From Ottelia alismoides (taxonomy: Eukaryota; Streptophyta; Magnoliopsida; Alismatales; Hydrocharitaceae), in NCBI GenBank assembly GCA_037367405.1, contig JAZKJV010000600.1:1550001-1614000 (forward strand): 64,000 bases of DNA. Direction: 5' to 3'. The position numbers and the translations under genes are program-made. Of this stretch, positions 1 through 12,966 are shown piece by piece. Position 1 is the stretch's first letter. Each line of letters opens with the position of its first letter. Under the pieces are notes generated by a model, which saw nothing but the letters and a program-made list of their open reading frames with translations, made no database searches and was not told the origin of the DNA.

Positions 1-2661
1 ACAAATGTTTCAGTACTAAAAACAAAAGTCAAAAGCATCAGGGGTTCCCCCATGAAATGCCCACACCTCACGTGCGCTAGTCAAAACCGAGGGGTTTTTG
101 GAAAATTTACAAAATAAAAATCATTGCAGATGAAAGTTTAAGGGTGAACTAGTACAAAAATTGGCGGGGGGTTAATTGCAAAATACCCAAGGCCGGCGAA
201 TCGAACGACCAATGATGAGTCACTTGCCACGTGTCGGTGTTGAGCACGCTGATACCACTTCGCACGGACGTACACGATTAAACAACTGATGAAGATCAAA
301 TGGTAAATGCGCATCCGGATCTAATGGTTCCTGTGCATCGTGGGACTCCTTCAAGATCCAACAGCGGCCAGGGCAGATTGATGAACGAGGAATAAGACTG
401 GTCGGAACGAGCTTCCATCGCCCTGATCTCCCTCCTCCATCGTGCAATGTAGCTTCAAGGAGGGCCAATCGCCTCCTGCATGTCGTCTATCGCCTGGAAG
501 CCTCAAAACAGTCGGAGAGGAGTTGTAGCATGACCACAATGGCGGCGGAGCTGAGGACCTCGAGGACTCTCCGGCAGGGGGTAAAATGGCTCCATGGAAT
601 CCTTGTGGTCCAAGTACCTGCAAAAGAAGTTACGAGGGTCACAGAAAAACTTTCGCGACCTCCAGGGGACCAAAAAAAGGGGGCAGATGGTGGTCAGGTG
701 CGAAATGGAATGTTCGCCGGAGCGAGCTTTGATGAACTACGAAGGTTGGCTCTACATGCGCAAAATTTGGAAATAAAAAGCAAGAAGTAGACCTAGGGTT
801 AATCTAATCTAGGGAGTGCAATTAAAAACATAAAAAACACCTCATTTGGCCAGAGCCAACAAGCAGGACCTCGACGACGAAGGTTCGCCAGAGGTGCTGG
901 ACGCACACCTACGGCTCGTCTAGTGCCTCCCCAGTCAGTTGGAGGTGGTACTGTCACCACCACTGGTTCAGAGCATGAGAGAGAACGGTCTAAACAGGTC
1001 AAAGGGTGTTCAAAGGTTGACGGGAAGATCGGAAGGCTTTTGAACAAATTGGGTGACATGGCTCAAAGAACGAGGAAGATCGGGCAGATCGATGATCCAT
1101 TCCCCGAAAAAACACAAGGGTGTAATAAATGGGATAAAAATGAATTCTGACAAGGCTAAATCGATAATAAGAAAAGTTCTGCACAACGCCTACCCAGTTC
1201 CCTTATTTACTTGCCCTGAATGCCCAAGAAATAGGGCATTATTAGAAGGATTGTAGTTGGCACACACACCATGGTCAATCCAATGGGTCTTCGTACTGCT
1301 AGGATAGCGTTGGGAGGAAGAAAGCACATCTTCCACCCCCGAACTATTAACATTAACGTCAGCTCCAGTCTTCTCTGATCCGTTCACACATCGTCTATTC
1401 AGGTGGCCTAGATTCTCTGAGAAAGTGGATGGCAATAGGGGATCAGATAGTTGATCGGAGGTCAACTGTTCGAGCCACCTGGTTGGCCCACATCGACCAA
1501 ACAGGAAAAATCTCCTGAAAAAGATTGTAAAATCATTTAAAAATAATAATGTAATCTAGTAATTTTAGATTATTAAATGAAAACTATTTCTTATTTTTTG
1601 AAGTATTTTATTATGATTTTTATTTATTTTTTAGAGGTTTAAAATCACAAGTTACCTTTTAGGGGATATAAATAGGTATAATCATCTATATATTTTAAAG
1701 TTTTTATTTATATTTTATATTTTTTAATTTTATTAAATTTATTTATTATTTTATATATTTATAAATTATTTTTATAGACTTTAATATATTTTCATTTTAT
1801 TTTTCTAATTTGATATATACAATTAAATAAATAGATGCATAGTCTATATAGGTATATTTATAAGTATTATACCTATGTATTGTATACAAGTATTTTATTT
1901 TTTATATTTTATTTAGTGTTTTATTCATGTTTTAATATGTAGATATATTATAAATAATATTTATAAATTATAAAATAATATAAAATTATAAAATAATGAA
2001 TAATAAATAAAATGAATATTTTAATCAGTACAAGTATACAATAGGGGTCCAAAAGCTAACTTTCAAACCATAACTCCAAAAAATATGAAACTACCTTCAT
2101 TAAATAGCTTATTAAAAGTTATACAATTACATGTGATTTTGATTTATTTTGATTTTTTATTTGAGAGATATAGGTCTGGGAAGTTGGGATTTTGGAATTT
2201 TATTCTGAGTGTATTTTGTACGGTGTATATTACTTTTGTATGAAATCAATTTTGTATTTTTTCTATATTTAATTATCTACAACTTTCATGTTCAAAGTTT
2301 CTTTATTTGAAGTATAAAAAGTGAAACTAAAATTAGGTCCCAAAATTAAAGGATAAAGGAATAAATAAAAGGGTATTTTTTTGTATTTTGGCCCTTATCT
2401 CCCCCTACTTTATTCCTTGTCGACCTAATCATCGACATGCCTATGTCTCAGGGTTTCAGGTGATAAAATATTTTCAATATTTTATTATTTTGCTTTTCTT
2501 TTCTTTATTCTATATTTTGGCTTTAAAAACCGTATTTTATACAATATTTACATAATGATGCATGAATGATAAAATACCTAAATTAAGCCTATTTACAAGC
2601 ATTTACTAGTGTTTTTAAGGCCATAATGATAGAATAAAGATGATGAAACGGTGATTCATCA
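1..2661 (-). repeat. Partial Athila-type LTR (D), U3 end complete
   Basis: Read on the minus strand this starts at 2661 with the palindromic LTR head TGATGAA-n7-TTCATCA and continues with the same order of blocks as the LTRs of element B: a CTTTATTCTATCAT stretch, a TTTTTAAAGCC-like stretch, the gtcgac / purine block at 2395-2425, then a long AT-rich part and a GC-rich part (about 190-1480). It is cut by the window edge. The DNA right of 2661 has no polypurine tract, so this is an outer end or a solo LTR, not a 3' LTR next to an internal region. Apparent short reading frames in its GC-rich part are not supported as genes. Confidence 0.75.
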
Positions 2662-4039
2662 CTACTGTACTAACGTTGCAAGCACTCTATGGCTCCATGG
2701 CCGGAGCTCGATCGGATAAACTTCTTGAGCTCGTCCTCTAACGAGTGGATGTCATTAGCCTCCTTCGTCGTGACCTACGCCTTGCCTATGCTTCCAAATC
2801 GATAGCCTCACCTCTTATATTGCTCCTGGAGCTTCCCTGAGCTCGATAGACGGAGGCGAAGCCTGCACGTCGCTGCTAGAGGACAGATCGTGCCGCCAAC
2901 CACGATGGAGGAGGAGCCTCCCTGGAGCGCACAGTTACCGTTGGATGGAACCCTCCTGGTGCCCATCCAACGGTCTACAGGAGGCCACATTAACGCCCTC
3001 TAATCTTGACAATCACCGTCCAATCGCAATGATCGAATGGTTTCAATGGAGCCACAAGTCAGCACCAAGCCTCCTTTCTGGGCTTTGAGGCTCGGGGTGT
3101 TCGAGCCTAATCGAAGAGCGATCGGATGACACGTGGCCCAAACCTCACCCCCGAGCCTGCACCGATTGTTGATCCTGACCTCACATGCTCAGTCACGTGG
3201 GGACTGGTAAATTTAAATGGAGGGCCCTCGAAGTTCTTTAAATTGTAAATGTGTCATGCTATCACGTGTATACCACGTACGCTTGGGGATTACTTGCGAC
3301 CGGCCCCCTCCGGGTTTAAATAATTACATTTTAGCCCCTGCGCATGTGGAAATTTTACAAGGAAGGCCTCGTGGTTTATTTTATTTGCATTCCAGTCCTT
3401 CTAGGGACCTATTGTAGTATTTTCTCTACTTATTTTGCATGTTTTCTTGTGTTTATGCCCTTAGACTCTTTTATGAATATCGTCAACATCCAAGTTCTGT
3501 TTTAGTCGATTTTGGTCTCATTGTGAAGCTTGTTTCATAATCTTCTCGAATTAATTTTCATTTGGACACTTTGATCTATAATGATTAAATTTAGTAAAGT
3601 AGTATCTTATATGTAATGAGCTTTCATACCTTATATTAGTCAATGGAATTTGCTTCATTATTTGAACCTGAAGTTGACTATAGTTTATTGGCTCAAATAT
3701 TTTATCTGATTAGGGCATATTTGCATCATTATAAACCTATATCATGTTCCATGTTAAATAAATAAAAAGTGTTTGCTTCATGTTTCTCTCTACATGTGTC
3801 TGCATTGTATATCTGTGTGCATTATGACCTATGAGTTTTAAATCCAACACTTACTATGGATATTAGGAGTCCAGATAATCACTTAAGAGGCATGTGTTCC
3901 AGAGTTCGACCTTGGGCTTACCCAAGTAAAATCGAACGCTTAAATGGATAAATGTTGAAGCGGTTTTTGATGGATTCAATTCAGCCGACTACAATGCATT
4001 AAAATGTTAAAATTAAAGGGTCAAATTTTGGATTCGTCA
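2662..4039 (+). repeat. Decayed LTR remnant E1 (distal U3 to U5, ends at a primer site)
   Basis: The segment has the GC-rich middle (with a TTATATT box near 2816-2822), the 'tttaaataattacattttagcccc' type repeats and the AT-rich tail seen in other LTRs here, in + orientation. It ends TCA at 4039, two bases before a degenerate tRNA-Asp primer site, exactly as in element B. The U3 head is missing: its left end directly abuts the head of LTR D, which points the other way. It is clearly similar to the downstream copy E2. Confidence 0.55.
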
Positions 4040-4041
4040 AA

Positions 4042-4059
4042 TGGCATTGTTGCCAGATT
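4042..4059 (+). other. Degenerate tRNA-Asp primer-binding site
   Basis: TGGCATTGTTGCCAGATT lies two bases (AA) after the LTR end at 4039. It aligns to the primer site of element B at 16776, TGGCACCGTTGCCGGGGA, with several substitutions. Plant Athila elements are known to use the 3' end of tRNA-Asp as primer. The degeneration fits an old, inactive copy. Confidence 0.6.
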
Positions 4060-4699
4060 GCCCAGCTCTTCTCGCCACCCTATGACAGGGGGAGGCCGGA
4101 TCGACAGAATGATGATGGCAAAACCTTCGGTGAGACCCATAGCCATGGTAGGCTATGTCTCCAGTGCTCGCTCGCCAGTGAGCTGCTCCTCGTGGCCGCA
4201 GGAGTCCAGCGAAGACCCGAGATCCACCTAGGAGCTTACGCCTAGGCCCTCGACTCTCCAAGGCTCCAGGTAAGCTCTTTGGTCTCTGTTTTGTGTTTTC
4301 CTTTGATTTCTCGTAATTTCTTAGACTTTTACTTGCATCATTACCTTCCATTGACCATCTAGTTATCTTAACCAATCCATGACCATCTTTGCACATACAT
4401 CTGAGAGCCATCTCCACTTATCCATAGCCTGACCACTTTCGACCCATCTCCTCTCCAGTTCGCTAGAGAGGGAGCTTCGATCTCCCATCTCTCTTCCTAC
4501 ATGAGACCCCATTTCATTCCTAATCCATCGCTTGAGCCTGCCTCAGCTATTGGACTAACATTGCAGGTATTATGTGCTCAATGGCCGAAGCAATGTCGGA
4601 GGGGATTTCTCAACACTGCCTCCGGTGAAGAGACATCAAAATCCACCTCCAAATACTCCAGCGTCTTCCCAGTGCTCCAAGCTTGTTCCCCATCCTTCT
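4060..4699 (+). other. Gene-free segment between LTR remnants E1 and E2
   Basis: GC-rich DNA follows the degenerate primer site and could be leftover leader or the middle of a second LTR. Open frames on both strands here overlap each other and match no family I recognise. I see no promoter, RNA gene or complete coding sequence. Confidence 0.4.
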
Positions 4700-5930
4700 A
4701 TGGATCTTTATGAAGCTTCATCGAGCATTGGAGATGGTGGAGGAGCTTGCCCAGCATTGTCGGAGTCCTAGAAGTATCGCCAGCCTTGTGGAGGAGGAAT
4801 GAGTTCCAGGACATACACGTGCCGTTGGATGGCACCCTCTCAGTGCTTTTCCAATGGAGCACATTCGGCCACGTCGCCCCCCCCCCCTTGAGCTTACACC
4901 CACCGTCTGATGTCCAGGATCCGATGGTCCACAAAAGGCCACGTCGACATCCTCGAGCCTCCATTTCGTTCCTCTAGGTTCGGGGCATCCGAGCCTTAGT
5001 CGAGCATCACCAATCGACACGTGACCCGAGCCTGCATCATCATCGAGCCTCACCTCACATGCTCACATCACGTGAGCATTTTGAAAATTAAAGGGAGATC
5101 CCTCTTGTCCAAATTACATATAGGCCATCAAAGCACGTGTATACAACACATGCCTGGGGTTAATTGCACACATCCCCCTCTGGGTTTGAATAATTGCAAT
5201 TTAGACCCCACACGTGTGGGTAAAGTACAGGGAAGGCATTACGACTTATTTTATTTGCATTTTACTCCTTCCAGGGATTTGTTTGTAGTAGTTTCTCTGG
5301 TTATTTTACATGTCTTGTTACGTTTATGCCCTTGGACTCTTTTATGAATATCTTGAACATCCGAGCTCCATAATCGATTTCGGTCTCGTTTCGAAGCTTG
5401 TTTCATTACCTTCTCGATGGCATGAATTGATTTCTGTTTCACTTTGATCTATAATGATTAAATTTAGTAATTTAGTGTCTTATATGTAATGTGTTTTCGT
5501 GCGTTGTATTAATCAATGGAATTTGCTTCATTATTTGAACCTGAAGTTGAATATCGTTTATTGGCTCGAAAATTTCATTTGATTAGGGCACATTTGCATC
5601 ATTATAAACATGCATAATGTTTCATGTTAAAATTAAATTAAAAGTGTCTGATTCATGTCTCTCTACATGTGTATGCATTGTATATTTGTGTGCATTATGA
5701 CTTATGAGTTTTCAATCCAACATAATCTGGATATTATGAGTCTAGGTAATCACTTAAGAAGCTCGTGTCCTTGAGTTCGACCTTGGACTTGCCCAACTAA
5801 AACAATCAACTGCTTTGATTTAATCGATAAATTTTTACGTGATTTTTGATGGATCCAATTCAACCGACTACAACGCATTAAAATGATATAATTAAAGGGA
5901 CGAATTTCAGTTCACTGTTCCTCGACCCAA
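4700..5930 (+). repeat. Decayed LTR remnant E2, duplicate of E1
   Basis: Matches E1 over most of its length: the ACGTG..CCGTTGGATGG block (4815-4832 versus about 2933-2949), the CACATGCTCA..CACGTG block, the repeated 'ttgaataattgcaattt' units and the tail ending 'ccgactacaacgcattaaaatg'. Copy identity is perhaps 75-80% by eye. It is not followed by a recognisable primer site and runs into LTR F, which has the opposite orientation. Confidence 0.5.
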
Positions 5931-7873
5931 AATTGAAAAATAAATGGTGAAATGAGTGACCGATCCTTGGTGCAATGAAGGATAAGATCGAATCTCTAAT
6001 CTAGGAAGGATCTGAGGTAATAAGAGGTGAGAGAAGATATAGAGAACTAGATCGTAATGGATGAGATAATGGATGGTTGTAATCAGTGGTTTTTGTCTGG
6101 GATTTGATCAGAAATAAAGAGAAAAAGATGAAGGAAAAGAGAAATTGGGGGATGAGGAAGAGATTGAAAGACCTATCTTAGAATGAAAGTAGATGAAGGT
6201 ATTTGATGTTATTGCCTCTGTAGTCCTCCAATGAAGGGGATCATGGTAATCACATCGATGCCCAGTGGAGGAGAAGGCTCACGCATGATCGAGCCGTGAT
6301 GCGATATCGACGCAGAACGCGTCGCTCCTCCTCTCTCGCTCGCTGCTCGACAACACGACAATCGGATGACTGTCACTCCTCCCTGTCACACACAGGAAGT
6401 CTAGAACATATAGATGGTAATGGAGGATCCCAAATATAGGGGGAGCTCGAGGGATTATATAGAAGGGGATTCGTAGAGAGCACGAAAGTCGGTGCGGGCA
6501 CCCCCTAGCGGAGGATGGTCACCACCGGGCTGTTAGGAAACCAACCTAACAATCGGCGGTTGCGGTGGTTGGAGGTCGGAGAAAGGGAGAAGATAGGGTG
6601 AAGAGTACCCATGAGGAAGAAGAGGAAAGGGGAAGGAATGGGGATGCAAGCATAAGGCACACATAAGAAGAAAATAAGGAGGAGGAGAGAGAAGGGAGAG
6701 GAGGAGAGAGAAATTTCAAAAATAAATAATTTATAGTTTATTTATTAATTAATTACAATAATTAAGTAATTGATCAAATTAATTAATTAATTAATTAATA
6801 TATAAATATTAATTAAATAAATAACAACTAATTAATTAAATAATCTAATAAATAATAAATAATAAATAATTTTATTTAATTATAAATAAATACATATTTA
6901 TTTGAATTTAATGATAAAATAGTAATAGAATATATAAATATAATGTACTGACATATATTAAATAAGATAAAAATTGAGATATACTTTACAATTTATACCA
7001 ATTGGGTTTTAAAACTCACTTTTCTCATATTAAATCTAATTTTAGAAAAATATGTGTCATTTTATAGATAATTTAATAAAACAAACTTTGATAGTGACTA
7101 TGTCTGGTTTGGAGTCCATATGACCGAGATTTATTAGCATTTTCACTTAAGTTATATTTTTATATTTTTCTATTGATTTTTTGTAAACATATTAAAAAAG
7201 AAATTAAGTTAAACAAAGTTAAGAATAATTAATAAGAAAATCGAGACCTTTTTACATATAGTACATATAGACAACGAGGCTGAAACGCTAAAATTCTTTT
7301 TTTATTCTAATATTTTTTTGATATCTTTAGTAAATAGTTTTATTTATAAAAAAGTCTAAAAATGAGTTCGATCAATTTGGAGTTTTCAATAAATAGTTAT
7401 AAACCTCAGAACTCGGATTTTACGGCTTTTGTGGTTCATTGTAATTAATTATTTTCATCTTAAATAATTTTTCTAATATTTTTATAAAATAATATTTATT
7501 TTATGAACAACTTTTATGAATAAAGTATTTTAATTTGATGTTTTAAAATTATAAAAACTATGTAAATATATTTTTGTGATCAACGTTTTGTGACATTTTT
7601 ATAATTTATGATCCTTATCTCCCCTACTTATTATTTTGTCGATCAAGTTAATATTGACTCGGTCTCAGGGTTAGGATGAGTCTGTATATTCTGTATACAT
7701 CCTTCTTTTTCTTTCATTTTTCTTCTCTCTATTATTTTATTTTGGATAAAATAAGTGTTAAATATATAATAGTTAGAATGTTAAATAATGGGAATTAGTA
7801 AGTATTTACATGTATTTTACCAATAAATTTAGATGAAATGAAAGAATAAAGGTGATGAATCACAAATTCATCA
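5931..7873 (-). repeat. Truncated 3' LTR (F) of a decayed minus-strand Athila element
   Basis: On the minus strand the LTR starts at 7873 with TGATGAA-n7-TTCATCA, followed by the CTTTATTCTTTCAT stretch and the conserved purine block (AGTAGGGGAGATAAGG, about 7616-7631). A GC-rich middle lies at 6230-6710. The left end is lost where E2 begins, so only about 1.9 kb of an expected 3.6 kb remains. The polypurine-type hairpin just outside the head (7887-7923) shows that this was the 3' LTR and that internal sequence lay to the right. Confidence 0.65.
6454..6461 (-). promoter_or_regulatory. Putative TATA box of LTR F
   Basis: TATATAAT on the minus strand, about 1.4 kb inside the LTR and at the AT-to-GC transition, the same relative place as the TATA boxes of LTRs A, B and C. 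Confidence 0.4.
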
Positions 7874-7886
7874 TTGGGTCACTCAT

Positions 7887-7923
7887 CCCCCATGTACTTA
7901 GAATCTAATTATCTTAGGTATAG
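7887..7923 (-). other. Degenerate polypurine-tract hairpin beside LTR F
   Basis: CCCCCATGTACTTAGAATC and ATCTTAGGTATAG form an imperfect inverted repeat with the same core as the CTATACTTAGG / CCTAAGTATAG hairpins of elements A and B. It lies 13 bases outside the LTR head. Its presence in an old copy shows the hairpin type is ancestral in this group. Confidence 0.5.
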
Positions 7924-7926
7924 CAC

Positions 7927-8837
7927 TGATGAACGGTATGAATGAATAGAACGGAAGAGGATTCCATTGCTTGAGCTAAAGAAAATATGTATCTTTGTTA
8001 GTTTTCATTTCTTTTCCTTTTGAATCAAAATTAGGAAATACAATAATATTTGAAAACATTTTTCCTCTCTAGCAATGATGATAAAAACAAATATAAATCA
8101 TAGAATGTAACTTGAACATGTTTATAACAATTAATGTGTCATCGTGAAGTTGATCGTGATTATCATTATGTCACTAATTTTTGTTTTCTACTCTTATTGT
8201 TATTCTAAATTAAGTATATGATTATACATGTCGATTATTGAGGACCTAAATAGGCTTAACTTAAAATAGCATCGCACAAATTAACATGATTTTAAAGATT
8301 TTTCATGAAGTTTATGCATTTTTATATGATTTTCAAGCGTATTTATTTATTTTTACAAAATTTTAGTTGTTAGAAAACATAATAAAGAAATTCGGCCAAC
8401 TCTTTGTGAAATAGTTACTTTTTCAAAATGAATTGCAAATTAATTACCTATATGACTAACTTATGAAAAATTGAAGATTTTATTTAACCTAGTAATAAAA
8501 TAGTGATGTATGGACAAAAATGTAAGTAATGAAAGTTATACTTTATATATAATATCTAAGCATATTAACAAACAAATTTAATACATTATGTGACCTTCAA
8601 AAGTGAAAGTGAAGGTCTAAAAATATTAAAATAAGCTTTAAATACAATTATTAAAGCAATGGGTAAGAAATGCATATTGGGTTTTTGAATTGAATTAGTG
8701 AAGTTTGTTGACAAAAAATAAATTACAACGCTCCTACAAAACTAAAAATATTTATAAGTAATTACATTCATGTCCTTTCTAAGAGAGAGGCCTAGTGCTT
8801 CCTAGAGTACCCTAGGAGTGCTTGGAGCTTTGTACAC
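7927..8837. other. Unassigned AT-rich DNA, no gene seen
   Basis: Probably the eroded internal 3' region of the element whose 3' LTR is F, because it lies on the internal side of that LTR. I find no reading frame, repeat or RNA gene that can be supported. Confidence 0.35.
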
Positions 8838-11800
8838 TGATGCTGATGACAATGCACAAATAAACAATCATATTAATAGTAACTTTGGATGCAAAAACTG
8901 ATATTTAAAGAAATTGAGCAGTAGAGAAGAGGTTCAAATGCATTATGTCACGCCGTTTTAAGGAATTTTATGACTTGATGCCTAACCTACCTTTCTAGGA
9001 GGCTATATAGCTATAGGATTAAGCTATATTCCATGTTTTATAAAGATTATTATTTTCCTAACGTGTGGTAAACCTCCCTCCTCAATTTCACAAGGATACA
9101 AGGAAATGTTAGGTGGTGTTTACTCACGAGCGGGGTTGATAATTGGGGACTCATAAATACATGTAAATCACATGATAAATGGTGATATAAATGATCAAAT
9201 AAAAATACGTGAAAATGATACATTTATGCAAATACATGTGAGGTGGATTTGGCGGATGAGAAATTTGGGTCCATATATTTGGTGGGTTTTAGGTTTTTCG
9301 AATCTTTTTGGAATTTTTAATATAAGGAAAAAGTATAAAAACACTCATAAACTCACATATAAACAATTATTTAAAGCTTCAAAAAAATGCTTAGAATATT
9401 CAAATAAAAATATTTTTGGGTTTTTGAAATATTCATATGTTTTTGTTAATGTTCTTGAATTTTTCTGATTATTATTTAATTTTCTAAAAATGAAACAAGG
9501 CGGAAAATACACAACAGTGTACAGTCCGAATCTAAAGGCAAGTTAAAAATACTTAAATGCCTATAAAATTCGAGCAGTAATTTTATGATAAACTATAAAC
9601 TAAAAGCTAACTATAGAATAAGAAAACACATTTTTTTATTTTTTTATTTTTTGAATTTTAATGATTTTTATAAGGTTTTTAATGTTTTTCAATTTTTATG
9701 GGTTTTACAAATGCAAATGCGACAAAAATTGGTCTGAAGCAAAGCAACTCAAGACAATCAGACAGAAATATTTTTGGAATTTTTCAAGGATTTTTGATAT
9801 TTTTAGTGGATTTTTAAACAAACCATAGCAAATTTTAAGGTTTTTGAATTTTTACAAATACTAAATGGAAACAAAAGAAACCCAAAAGTTTGTAGAAATT
9901 CCTACACCATGGCAGGAGCCATGTTCTGAAATTTCATAAATTTTGGATAAAGTTTGCTATTTATTCAAACTAAAATGAAGCACACTGTACAATGGATCGA
10001 TTCGTAATGAGAGTATATTTTAGGGAGTAAACATAAACATGCATCAAAAGCTCAAGGGCCTTACTGTAATTTTCACACAAATTTCAGCATATGTCATAAA
10101 AAGCACACACAGGGGTATGGATACAAATACTAAAACTGAAAGTTCATTTAGTAACAGCTAAAAAGTCTAGCATAGTAACTGCAAATGACCCAAAAAGCAT
10201 GTGAGGAAGCACGTGTATCCACACAGAAAGGACTGGAATGTAAATGCTAAAAACTGCAGGATCAAAAGTGCAAAATAAACCACTGTGTACTTTTTATTTT
10301 ACAGACTAGATAGTAAAAGGAAATAACTGTAGGGGAAGCGGAGCAAATTATCCAGCCGCTCGTGCGTCGTGCGTGGGGGTTGATAGGTAGCGCGCTCTGA
10401 CTCGATGAGAAGTGTGCGGCTCTGGCGTACAGGTGGCGAATCCAACGGTCCTGGCAGGATGACGAACGTGGGTGTACGGGGGCCGTTAGATGTCCGATCT
10501 AACGACCTGATATGGACATGCACATGATGGCTGGGATCAAATCTGGGTGACTAGCGATGATCCAACGACTGAGGAAGATGCTAGGCGAACTCCGCCTGGG
10601 CAAAGTTCAACGGAGCACCGGTAGTGATCTGGGCCTCCGATGGACGATCGGACAATGTTGGTCGGCTCGCAATGTTCCTCCGCATCGGGTGGATGAGTTG
10701 GATTATGTCTTCAACGGTCGGATCACCTGGAAGGGTGTGTGGCCTGGACGACCTCCAGCGAAGTGAATGGAAGAAGGCATGGGGCGTATCTGCACACGCT
10801 ATGACCTGCAGAGGAAGGCTTCGACTCGGAGGGACCCTTCGGTTGGGGTTATTTGACCTAAAATGGCGTGATGCGATGGCCAATGGTGAAGGGGGGTTCC
10901 GAAGAAGCGGCGGAAGGAACCTAAGCCTAATATTGGCTCGAATAGCCAAGATTCGAGTGATCAGGACACGGGAGAAGGGTGACAGTGATCAGATGAGTCA
11001 ATCAGAGCAGATAGATGTGGCTGGTGAGGCTCAAACTGGCGGGTCGGAGCTGGCGGAGCAACGGGTGAATGATTCAAAGTAACTAGAACTAGGATTGAAA
11101 TGGAATCTACCTGAAGGTCCGAGCATAATCCTAATCTCCAGGGGATGAAGTCGTAGTGAGTCTTAGCCTCAACCTCGCTGCGGAAGGCAGGGGAGGCTCG
11201 TCGTGGTGGAAGTCCGGCCACGAAGCTTGAGCTTCGGCAGCAGCAGTTCTCTCCGGTCTCCAAGATGCTCTTCTGGTTGCTGTCACCAAGGAGAAGAGGT
11301 TTAGGGTAGAAAGAGAGTGTGGCGCGAGCTACGGCTCTGGGAAAAGGAATGAAGACTTTATAGGTCTTCCTAGGTTGCTGGAAAGAATTGGAGCCCGCGT
11401 GTGAACCGAGGAAGATCCATCCTTCCCTAGGGATCCGTGAGGATCTTGGATCTGAGGGGAAGGAGAGGGAGGTGAAATCGGAGCAAAAGATGGCCAGATT
11501 CGAGTGGGATAAATGGGAGAAAGTGAGGCAAAACCTGGATCCGAGCGAAGACTAGTCTAGGAGGGGGAGTTGATCGGGGTCAACAATCCTCCTGGACCAA
11601 TCAGAAATTAGCTAGGTCAAAATTATTTGTAAAAAATTTAAAAATAGAAAACGATTTTATTTTAAAATATGTTCAAAATAAAAAAAAATTTATTTTTCAA
11701 ACTATTTTTTAGTGATTTTTATTTATTTTTATGAAAAATAAATTACAATATATACACTATATTACATTATATACATGTATAAAATACTTATGGATTTAAT

Positions 11801-12394
11801 TTTTATTTTTATTTTTGTACAAATATGCCAATTTTATATTTTATTTATTTTCAACATAAAATTTACAGTATAAGATAATTTTTATTTTATTTTTTTGAGT
11901 TATTTACAAGTATATAATAGATAGGTGTATGATACATATATACATGTATATTATATAAGGTGAGAGAGAGAGTTTATTTTTTTATTTTTCTTTAAATTTT
12001 CTAATTTTTGTTTTATTTTTAGAAATATATACAAGGGAGTGAAAACTTAATTTTATTTTTATTTTTGTGAAAATAATATATATATACACACACATAAAGA
12101 AGGGGATGTGCACAGGGTGGAGTGGCCATATCTCTCTCTACTAATTTTATTAGGCGATCAAGTCCAGTTTGGACCCTCTCTTGGGTTCAGGTCGCTCAGT
12201 ATTTATTCTAAATATTTTCCTCTTTTTATTTTATTCTTTATTCTTATATTTTTGCACAAATACATGCTAATTATTAATTAGTAACAAATGCATGCTTATT
12301 GGTAACTTATTGTATTTATAACTATATATATAATGTTTTGCCAAGATATTTAGCTAAAATAAAAGAATAAAGAGTGATGAATGGGGATTCATCA
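8838..12394 (-). repeat. Decayed solo LTR (C), relative of the LTRs of element A
   Basis: The minus-strand start at 12394 has the palindromic head TGATGAA-n6-TTCATCA followed by CTTTATTCTTTTAT. Blocks shared with the LTRs of A, in order, are the 'gtgcacagg..ctctctcta' purine block, a GC-rich middle (10.3-11.6 kb), the CATGGC-AGGA-GCCATG hairpin (9909-9924), the long T/A tail and a terminal ACAATGCACAAAT close to the A terminus. The left end (8838-8844) is uncertain. Neither side has a primer site or polypurine tract, so it is a solo LTR. No target duplication could be matched (CCAAT follows on the right). Confidence 0.65.
11356..11362 (-). promoter_or_regulatory. Putative TATA box of LTR C
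   Basis: TATAAAG on the minus strand, about 1.03 kb inside the LTR. It corresponds to the TATAAAG at 47472 and 61407 in the two LTRs of element A. Confidence 0.5.
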
Positions 12395-12551
12395 CCAATT
12401 ACTAGTATGGATTATTTTCTTAATTTTAATGGGTGTTAATGACCACTAACTGCTCCTTTGATAGCCTTAAAAATTTTAAAGATTTTTCCCTCACGTCACA
12501 AATTAAGAGATGAGGAGAGAGAGAAAGAGAGTTAAAGAGAGGGGGGAGAGA

Positions 12552-12966
12552 TTTTTTTTGAAAGAAAAAGGGTGACATCCCGAGCTGGGACTCACCGCAC
12601 TTCAGCTTTATATATTAAAATGAATAAATGAGATACATTACCTTGTGGACCAGAAGTGATAGAGGGAAAGACAAGAGGCGACAACATTTTCTGAATAGAA
12701 CCTTTGATTTCTAAAAATTAAGTCATTTCTTCCCCCCCATATGGACCATAGAGCTGCAAAAGGTAGAGCACAATCGTCCGTCGAGTTACCTCCAACGGTC
12801 CTCAGAGATCTCCAGAAATCCACCAAGCCACCATGTCTGACCCATGATGCTCCTAATGCCTTCCAAACCTGTTCTGATAAAGGACACGTGAAGAACAAAT
12901 GTTCCGCATCCTCAGTCTGTGCGCCACATCTATCACATCTGGTGTCCGAAATACCAAAAAGCCTGC
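12552..12966 (-). mobile_element. L1-type LINE tail, 3' part (split by element B)
   Basis: On the minus strand this encodes the C-terminus of a LINE ORF2: a zinc-knuckle motif of the zf-RVT type (C-x2-C-x8-H-x4-C, in CDRCGAQTEDAEHLFFTCP) followed by the conserved WSIWGGRNDLIF box. A 3' untranslated tail with 'cggtgagtcccagctcgggatgtca' ends in a short A-tract (T-run 12552-12559). The same tail occurs in the independent LINE copy at 36824-37095. Coding sequence stops abruptly at 12966 because element B is inserted here; the reading frame resumes beyond 26661. Confidence 0.85.
12962..12966. repeat. Target site duplication of element B, left
   Basis: CCTGC directly precedes the left LTR and is repeated at 26662-26666 directly after the right LTR. 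A 5-bp duplication is standard for Ty3/gypsy integration. Confidence 0.95.

Noticed and set aside
4867..4879. Run of C as a polypurine tract on the minus strand
   Set aside because: No LTR head follows it and the TAAGTATA part of the family tract is missing.
12395..12399. CCAAT as target duplication of solo LTR C
   Set aside because: No matching CCAAT precedes any plausible left terminus (8838-8844), so a duplication cannot be claimed.
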